NCBI GenBank assembly: GCA_030696545.1
Contig: JAUYSA010000150.1
Location: forward strand, 1 to 9,770
Length of the DNA stretch: 9,770 nucleotides
Direction of reading: 5' to 3'
DNA from: Hyphomonadaceae bacterium
GTDB lineage: Bacteria > Pseudomonadota > Alphaproteobacteria > Caulobacterales > Hyphomonadaceae
Shown: positions 5,374-9,770 of the stretch, one piece after another
Layout: each line of letters opens with the position of its first letter
Position numbering within the stretch: the stretch's first letter is position 1
Program-made: the position numbers and the translations under genes
The notes under the pieces: model-generated
Seen by the model: the letters and a program-made list of their open reading frames with translations, nothing else
The model's database searches: none
What the model was told of the DNA's origin: nothing

Positions 5374-7641
5374 TTACTCCGCGCCTTCCTTGGCCTTGTC
5401 GCCATCGCCGCCGCCTTCGCGGCGCGGGCCACGGCCGCGACCACCACGGTCTCCGCCACGGCCGCCGCGATCACGATCGCCGCCTTCGCGACGCGGCGGA
5501 CGATCGCCCGACGGGCCGTCATCCGTCACGCCTTCGATCGCATGGCCAGTTTCCTGGTTCACGGCTTTCATCGACAGGCGAACCTTGCCGCGATCATCGA
5601 AGCCGAGCAGCTTCACCTTCACGGTGTCGCCCTCTTTGACGACGTCGCCCGGCGAGTTCACGCGCTCGGCTGCCATCTGCGACACGTGGACGAGGCCGTC
5701 CTTCGCGCCGAAGAAATTCACGAACGCGCCGAACTCCATGACCTTCACGACTTTGCCGGTGTAGATCGCGCCCACTTCGGCTTCCGCCGTCAGGCCGTGG
5801 ATCCATTTCTGCGCAGCCTCGAGGCTTTCCTTTTCGACAGCCGCGATCTTCACCGTGCCGTCGTCCTCGACATTGATCTTCGCGCCCGTCTTCTCGACGA
5901 TCTCGCGGATCACCTTGCCGCCCGTGCCGATGACGTCCCGGATCTTGTCGACCGGGATCTTCATCGAGATCATCTTCGGAGCGTTCTCGGAGACTTCGGT
6001 GCGCGCACCGTCCATCGCCTTGTTCATCTCTTCGAGGATGTGCAGACGGCCGGCATTCGCCTGGTTCAGAGCCGTCGTCATGATGTCGAACGTGACGCTA
6101 TCGATCTTCAGGTCCATCTGGAGGGACGTGACGCCCACTTCCGTGCCGGCAACCTTGAAGTCCATGTCGCCGAGGTGATCTTCATCACCCAGGATGTCGG
6201 AGAGAATGGCGATGCCGTTCGGCTCCTTGATCAGGCCCATGGCGATGCCCGACACCGGACGGGTGATCGGAACGCCGGCGTCCATCATCGCGAGCGAGGA
6301 GCCGCAGACGGTCGCCATCGAGGACGAGCCGTTCGACTCCATGATCTCTGACACGATGCGCAGCGTGTAGGGGAAGTCCTCGCCCTTCGGCAGAACGGCT
6401 TTCACCGCACGCCAGGCCAGCTTGCCGTGACCGATTTCGCGGCGGCCCGGAGAGCCCCCACGGCCGGTTTCACCAACCGAGTAGGGAGGGAAGTTGTAAT
6501 GGAGAAGGAACTTCTCTTTCTTCGTGCCTTCGAGGCCGTCGATATACTGCTCGTCTTCAGCCGTGCCGAGCGTCGCGACGCAAAGCGCCTGCGTCTCGCC
6601 ACGGGTGAACAGCGCCGAGCCGTGCGTGCGCGGCAGGACGCCGACCTGGCTGACGATCGCGCGGACCTGATCGGTCTTGCGGCCGTCGATGCGTGTGCCG
6701 GTGCGGATGATGTCGCCGCGAACGACCTTGGCTTCGGCTTCCTTGAACTGCTCCTTGAACACCAGCGGGTCAGCGCCCGTCGGGTTCGTCTCGGATTTCA
6801 CGAGCGCAGCCTTGGCCTTCTCGCGGGCGACGCCCACGGCGGCGTAACGCTCGCCCTTGTCCTTGATCTTGTAGGCGGTGGAGAGATCCGCGCCTGCAAT
6901 GTCCTGGATCGATTTGAGCAGCGCGGAATGGTCCGGGCTCTCGAACGCGAACGGCTCTTTGGCGGCTTTTTCGGCCAGCTTGATGATCGCTTCGATAACG
7001 CCCTGGAACGAGTCATGGCCGGCTTTCACCGCGCCAAGCATCACGTCTTCCGAAAGCTCTTTCGCTTCCGATTCAACCATCATCACGCCTTCGGTCGTGC
7101 CGGCGACGACGAGGTCGAGCTGGAAACCTTCCATCTGCTCGGCTGTCGGGTTGATGATGTACGCGCCGTCCTTGTAGCCGACGCGGGCAGCCGCGATCGG
7201 GCCAGCAAAGGGCGCGCCGGAAATCACGAGCGCGGCAGAAGCCGCAACCATGCCGACGATATCCGGATCATTTTCCTGGTCGTACGAAAGCACGGTGACA
7301 GTCACCTGCACTTCGTTCTTGAAGCCATCAGCGAACAGCGGGCGGATCGGACGGTCGATGAGGCGCGAGGTCAGCGTCTCTTTCTCGGTCGGACGGCCTT
7401 CGCGCTTGAAGTAGCCGCCGGGAACGCGGCCAGCCGCGTAATAGCGCTCAAGGTAGTTCACGGTCAGCGGGAAGAAGTCCTGGCCTTCCTTCGCCTTCCT
7501 TGCGTAAACGACCGCCGCGAGAACCGAAGTCTCGCCATAGGTCGCCAGAACCGCTCCATCGGCCTGCCGCGCAATGCGGCCAGTCTCGAGGGTGAGCGGA
7601 CGGCCCGCCCAGTCGATCGTCACACGTTGAATGTCAAACAT
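5374..7641 (-). CDS. pnp: Polynucleotide phosphorylase (polyribonucleotide nucleotidyltransferase)
   Basis: PNPase degrades RNA 3'-5' by phosphorolysis, releasing nucleoside diphosphates, and works as a trimer in mRNA and sRNA turnover. From the ATG at 7641 the protein has 755 aa. It shows the first RNase PH domain (about 5-140), an all-alpha domain, and the second RNase PH domain (about 320-455) with SPGRREIGHG and a GSSSMATVCGSS stretch. The Asp-rich SDILGDEDHLGDMD (about 481-494) holds catalytic acids. A KH domain with GTGGKVI (about 572-578) and an S1 domain (about 623-694) follow. The C-terminal tail of about 40 residues is rich in Arg and Gly and takes the length past the 711 aa of the E. 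coli enzyme. Start choice: MFDIQRV at 7641 matches the usual family N-terminus; the ATG at 7662 abuts the upstream hairpin and has no ribosome binding site. It follows rpsO by 72 bases. Confidence 0.98.
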   Translation of the reverse strand: MFDIQRVTIDWAGRPLTLETGRIARQADGAVLATYGETSVLAAVVYARKAKEGQDFFPLTVNYLERYYAAGRVPGGYFKREGRPTEKETLTSRLIDRPIRPLFADGFKNEVQVTVTVLSYDQENDPDIVGMVAASAALVISGAPFAGPIAAARVGYKDGAYIINPTAEQMEGFQLDLVVAGTTEGVMMVESEAKELSEDVMLGAVKAGHDSFQGVIEAIIKLAEKAAKEPFAFESPDHSALLKSIQDIAGADLSTAYKIKDKGERYAAVGVAREKAKAALVKSETNPTGADPLVFKEQFKEAEAKVVRGDIIRTGTRIDGRKTDQVRAIVSQVGVLPRTHGSALFTRGETQALCVATLGTAEDEQYIDGLEGTKKEKFLLHYNFPPYSVGETGRGGSPGRREIGHGKLAWRAVKAVLPKGEDFPYTLRIVSEIMESNGSSSMATVCGSSLAMMDAGVPITRPVSGIAMGLIKEPNGIAILSDILGDEDHLGDMDFKVAGTEVGVTSLQMDLKIDSVTFDIMTTALNQANAGRLHILEEMNKAMDGARTEVSENAPKMISMKIPVDKIRDVIGTGGKVIREIVEKTGAKINVEDDGTVKIAAVEKESLEAAQKWIHGLTAEAEVGAIYTGKVVKVMEFGAFVNFFGAKDGLVHVSQMAAERVNSPGDVVKEGDTVKVKLLGFDDRGKVRLSMKAVNQETGHAIEGVTDDGPSGDRPPRREGGDRDRGGRGGDRGGRGRGPRREGGGDGDKAKEGAE

Positions 7642-7664
7642 CAGTCTTTTCTCTTTCTGCATAC

Positions 7665-7697
7665 GAAAACCCGCCGGACCCCGGTGGGCCGGCGGGT
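7665..7697 (-). terminator. Terminator-like hairpin between rpsO and pnp
   Basis: Arms 7689-7697 and 7669-7677 (plus-strand ACCCGCCGG / CCGGCGGGT) form a 9-bp perfect stem. On the minus strand the stem runs directly into TTTTCG. The position matches the attenuator between rpsO and pnp in E. coli, where partial read-through and RNase processing set pnp levels. Partial termination here, or a structured pnp leader, is inferred from that precedent. Confidence 0.7.
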
Positions 7698-7713
7698 GTG
7701 GGAGGAACCCGGC

Positions 7714-7983
7714 CTAGCGCCTGAGTTCCAGCTCTTTGAGGATCGTCTGATAACGAGCCTCGTCTCTCGACTTCAGATAGTCGAGCAGTCGGCGGCGCTG
7801 CGAGACCATCTTGAGAAGGCCGCGGCGCGAGTGGTTGTCTTTCTTGTGCTCTTTGAAGTGCCCGGTCAGGTAGTTGATCCGGTGAGTCAGGATAGCGACC
7901 TGAACTTCGGGGCTGCCCGTATCACCTTCGGTGCGGGCAAATTGCTTGATCAGGGAGGCTTTTGCCTCCGGCGTGATCGACAT
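7714..7983 (-). CDS. rpsO: 30S ribosomal protein S15
   Basis: S15 is a primary 16S rRNA-binding protein of the small-subunit platform. The product has 89 aa, the standard length, and is recognisable end to end: MSITPEAKASLI at the start, TGSPEVQVAILTHRI, the conserved HKKDNHSRRGLLKMVSQRR stretch in the middle, and a basic C-terminus. AAGGAG lies 7 bases before the ATG, a strong ribosome binding site. It is 29 bases downstream of truB and so probably co-transcribed with it, and pnp follows after a hairpin. Nothing is unusual. Confidence 0.99.
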   Translation of the reverse strand: MSITPEAKASLIKQFARTEGDTGSPEVQVAILTHRINYLTGHFKEHKKDNHSRRGLLKMVSQRRRLLDYLKSRDEARYQTILKELELRR

Positions 7984-8012
7984 CGGGTTTCTCCTTGGGC
8001 CCTGGGGCCAGT

Positions 8013-8975
8013 CTATTGGTTGAACACGCGAACCGGCATGAATCTGCCGGCCCGGACTTCACCCAGGGCAACACCGAGCTGTTCTTCGCCCACCTTTTCA
8101 GTGGCCAAGCATACGCGGGAGGCATCCTCCCCGTTTACTTGACGAGGACGGCGCATCTCCCGAAACGCCTCGACCTGATGGGGCAGAAGTACGATCTCTC
8201 GGCCCTGCCTGAGCCTGGACGCCTCTTCCCCGGTGATGGCCAGCGCCGGGATGTCGTCCAGCGCGGTCTCGAGAGGAACGAGGTGCTCGTCCAGCGCGGG
8301 CTTATCGCTCATTTGCTGGAGAATTGAAAGCTGAATTGCCGCGTCCTCGGCAAAAGCGCCCACGCGCGTCCGCCGCAGGGCCGCAACATGCCCTTCCGCC
8401 CCCAGTTTCAGGGCCAAATCTCTCACCAAGGCCCTGATATAAAAGCCTTTTCCGCACGTAACACCGATCACGGCGAGGTCCTGGGAGGGGCAGTCCAGCA
8501 GTTCCGCCTTGTAAACCACCACGGTCCGGGGCTGCAGCTCCACCTCTTCACCGTCGCGGGCCAGGTCATAGGCCCGCTCGCCATTCACCTTGATGGCCGA
8601 ATAGATCGGAGGGGTCTGCTGGATCTCGCCAATGAACCCGGTCAGCGCCTCAGCGATGGCTTCCCGTGTCGGCCGCACGTCGGATTCCCCGGTCACGGCG
8701 CCCTCGCGGTCCTGCGTGGCGGTCGAAGACCCCCAGCGGATCGTGAACACGTAATCCTTGTCCGCCTCCATGACGTAGCCGACCGTCTTGGTCGCCTCGC
8801 CAAACGCCAGCGGCAGGATGCCAGACGCCAGCGGATCAAGCGTGCCGCCATGCCCCGCCTTCTGCGCGTTGAAGATCCGCCGGCAGATGCCCACCGCCTG
8901 CGTCGAGGTCACGCCCTCGGGCTTGTCGAGGATCAGCCAGCCATGAACCGGCTCGCCCTTCTTCTTGCGGGACAT
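8013..8975 (-). CDS. truB: tRNA pseudouridine-55 synthase TruB
   Basis: TruB converts U55 in the T-loop of tRNAs to pseudouridine and also acts as a tRNA chaperone. The 320-aa product begins with a basic leader, then HGWLILDKPEGVTS. The catalytic motif GHGGTLDPLASGILPL (41-56) contains the active-site Asp47. KDYVFTIRWG (about 73-82), the IYSAIKVNGERAYDLAR stretch and GKGFYIRALVRDL follow as in the family. The C-terminal part is longer and more variable, as is common in alphaproteobacteria. The ATG at 8975 has AGAGAG upstream. Gene order truB-rpsO-pnp is conserved in bacteria. The usual upstream partner rbfA does not adjoin here; a repeat/GIY-YIG segment intervenes, so truB may need its own promoter. 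Confidence 0.98.
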   Translation of the reverse strand: MSRKKKGEPVHGWLILDKPEGVTSTQAVGICRRIFNAQKAGHGGTLDPLASGILPLAFGEATKTVGYVMEADKDYVFTIRWGSSTATQDREGAVTGESDVRPTREAIAEALTGFIGEIQQTPPIYSAIKVNGERAYDLARDGEEVELQPRTVVVYKAELLDCPSQDLAVIGVTCGKGFYIRALVRDLALKLGAEGHVAALRRTRVGAFAEDAAIQLSILQQMSDKPALDEHLVPLETALDDIPALAITGEEASRLRQGREIVLLPHQVEAFREMRRPRQVNGEDASRVCLATEKVGEEQLGVALGEVRAGRFMPVRVFNQ

Positions 8976-9044
8976 CTTGTTCTCTCTAAAGGCGCCGCCG
9001 CGGGATCAAACCACGGCCGGGTCGAGTTGAGGCGCGGAAGTAGG

Positions 9045-9074
9045 GGGATAGCCGGTGAGGGTCAAGTGCGCCAA
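9045..9074 (-). promoter_or_regulatory. Weak candidate promoter for truB-rpsO-pnp
   Basis: On the minus strand TTGGCGC (9074-9068) is followed after 15 bases by GCTATCCC (9052-9045), a partial match to TTGACSS / GCTANAWC with a slightly long spacer. It lies between repeat A and truB and would give a leader of about 60 bases. A promoter here would make sense because the repeats and the GIY-YIG ORF separate truB from any upstream operon. Confidence 0.25.
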
Positions 9075-9080
9075 CTGGAA

Positions 9081-9123
9081 GCGTGCGCCTCGCGCACGCG
9101 TCCCCGGCGAAGGCCGGGGTCCA
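9081..9123 (-). repeat. Two-part palindromic repeat, copy A
   Basis: Two hairpins lie side by side. GCGTGCGC (9081-9088) pairs with GCGCACGC (9092-9099), and CCCCGGC (9102-9108) pairs with GCCGGGG (9113-9119). The reverse complement reads GGACCCCGG...CCGGGGACGCGTGCG, matching copies B and C. It belongs to the class of short intergenic palindromes that are abundant in many alphaproteobacterial genomes. It is in the opposite orientation to B and C. Confidence 0.8.
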
Positions 9124-9174
9124 GACCATCAAAAAGAGCGCGCGAAGCGCACTGAATTATCTACACTCGCAACA

Positions 9175-9222
9175 GACTGGACCCCGTCTCCGCCGGGACA
9201 CGTACCTTTCCTTTGGTACGCT
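9175..9222 (+). repeat. Two-part palindromic repeat, copy B
   Basis: It starts GACTGGACCCCG like copy C, but the first palindrome has decayed (GTCTCCGCCGGGA). The second palindrome is CGTACC (9201-9206) with GGTACG (9215-9220). Its loop is longer than in C because CCTTT is duplicated, which suggests replication slippage. It ends 24 bases before the GIY-YIG stop codon. Confidence 0.8.
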
Positions 9223-9245
9223 GCCATCTTGCGGACAGCCGCCCC

Positions 9246-9554
9246 TCACACGGCATCCCGTGAATACCAGTGACCGATGGTAAGATAGAGATCTTTCCAC
9301 TCCGGATTGATGCTTTCGATCAACTGCAGCTTCCACGCGCGCTTCCATTCCTTGATCCGCCGCTCGCGCGTCTTCGCTTCATCACGCGTCGGGCAGGGCT
9401 CTGCCCACACCAGCATGTGTATGTGATACTTCGATGTGAAACCCGGCTTCAGCTCCTCGCGGTGCTCCCAAACACGCTTCGGCAGATCATCGGTATGACC
9501 CGTGTAGAGCGTCCCGTTACGCTCACTGGCGAGAATATAAACCCAGAAACTCAT
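9246..9554 (-). CDS. Small GIY-YIG nuclease-family protein (102 aa)
   Basis: This belongs to the short single-domain GIY-YIG family common in alphaproteobacteria. The motif appears as VYILAS...GTLYTGHT near residues 5-20, with YTG in place of YIG. It continues with the conserved Arg region DLPKRVWEHR, then RERRIKEWKRAWK containing the expected metal-binding Glu, and the family ending INPEWKDLY. It is full length for the type. The cellular role of these small proteins is unsettled; nuclease activity is expected from the fold but not shown. Start choice: GGGGA (9562-9566) sits 7 bases before the ATG at 9554. The ATG at 9560 is too close to that site, and an ATG at 9608 runs into repeat-flanking DNA. 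The gene lies between repeat copies B and C, which are in the same orientation. Confidence 0.9.
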   Translation of the reverse strand: MSFWVYILASERNGTLYTGHTDDLPKRVWEHREELKPGFTSKYHIHMLVWAEPCPTRDEAKTRERRIKEWKRAWKLQLIESINPEWKDLYLTIGHWYSRDAV

Positions 9555-9611
9555 GCGCATTTCCCCGCGTTCAGAATAGGAAAACGCTGCTCTTCGCGCG
9601 AGTCTCAAATC

Positions 9612-9655
9612 GACTGGACCCCGGCCTCCGCCGGGGACGCGTACCTTTGGTACGC
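9612..9655 (+). repeat. Two-part palindromic repeat, copy C (best preserved)
   Basis: CCCCGGC (9619-9625) pairs with GCCGGGG (9630-9636), and GCGTACC (9639-9645) pairs with GGTACGC (9649-9655) around a TTT loop. Both palindromes are perfect. It is a direct repeat of copy B on the other side of the GIY-YIG gene and an inverted repeat of copies A and D. Confidence 0.85.
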
Positions 9656-9676
9656 TTCCGTAACGGTGGAATGAAA

Positions 9677-9720
9677 GCGTGCAATCATTTGCACGCGCGC
9701 CTAGCGAAGGTCAGGGTCCA
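9677..9720 (-). repeat. Two-part palindromic repeat, copy D (degenerate)
   Basis: GCGTGCAA (9677-9684) pairs perfectly with TTGCACGC (9689-9696) around TCAT. The second part, ending in GCGAAGGTCAGGGTCCA, is a decayed form of the GCGAAGGCCGGGGTCCA of copy A. It has the same orientation as A and faces copy C across about 20 bases. Confidence 0.7.
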
Positions 9721-9734
9721 CCGCCCAAACCCGC

Positions 9735-9770
9735 TCACACTTCCGCGGAATTCCCAGCCGCCTCGCCACG
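9735..9770 (-). CDS. Possible 3' end of an upstream gene (rbfA expected from synteny)
   Basis: One minus-strand frame runs in from the window edge and ends with a TGA at 9737-9735, giving a tail RGEAAGNSAEV. This would leave repeat D wholly intergenic, as such repeats usually are. A second frame stays open to a TAG inside repeat D, so the choice is not secure. In most alphaproteobacteria rbfA precedes truB, but 11 residues are too few to identify it. Confidence 0.3.
   Translation of the reverse strand, partial: RGEAAGNSAEV

Noticed and set aside
5302..6351. Plus-strand open frame opposite the 3' half of pnp
   Set aside because: Antisense shadow of PNPase; Asp/His/Arg-rich without a domain, and it would start within the terminator region.
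6427..8142. Plus-strand open frame of 571 codons spanning pnp, rpsO and the end of truB
   Set aside because: It covers three conserved genes on the other strand and shows only shadow composition.
9081..9720. CRISPR array
   Set aside because: The repeats are palindromic, unevenly spaced and in both orientations, and no spacer-repeat periodicity exists.

Overview
The window looks like chromosomal DNA of a GC-rich alphaproteobacterium, possibly from the Hyphomonadaceae. This rests on the compact truB-rpsO-pnp order, the HisKA_2-type histidine kinase, sites resembling the alphaproteobacterial housekeeping promoter, and a GIY-YIG ORF with CCCCGGC-type palindromes. The genus is inference; no rRNA or other marker is present.

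Left part (1-3865): a small putative secreted peptide (241-387, +) converges on a membrane-anchored protein with ten zinc-ribbon motifs (442-2142, -). A hairpin lies between them. The zinc protein is transcribed divergently from a two-TM sensor histidine kinase (2345-3865, +). The shared intergenic region holds a promoter-like site for each gene and a perfect inverted repeat.

Middle (3868-5348): a compositionally distinct, lower-GC gene on the minus strand encodes two TM helices followed by a NUDIX domain. This layout resembles the TM-NUDIX effectors (Cap16 type) of CBASS anti-phage systems. No cyclic-oligonucleotide synthase gene is present, so it is an orphan here. Its stop codon is 2 nt from the kinase stop. 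A strong intrinsic terminator (5314-5348) separates it from pnp.

Right part (5374-9770): a housekeeping minus-strand block reads truB (tRNA pseudouridine-55 synthase), rpsO (ribosomal protein S15) and pnp (polynucleotide phosphorylase). A terminator-like hairpin lies between rpsO and pnp. In most alphaproteobacteria rbfA lies directly upstream of truB. Here that position holds a small GIY-YIG nuclease-family ORF between four copies of a two-part palindromic repeat (A-D, 9081-9720). The last 36 bases carry what may be the 3' end of the next upstream gene.

The most interesting elements are the ten-CxxC protein with exact 11-residue periodicity, the orphan 2TM-NUDIX protein, and the GIY-YIG/palindrome cassette. 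In that cassette the hairpin arms differ between copies but still pair.
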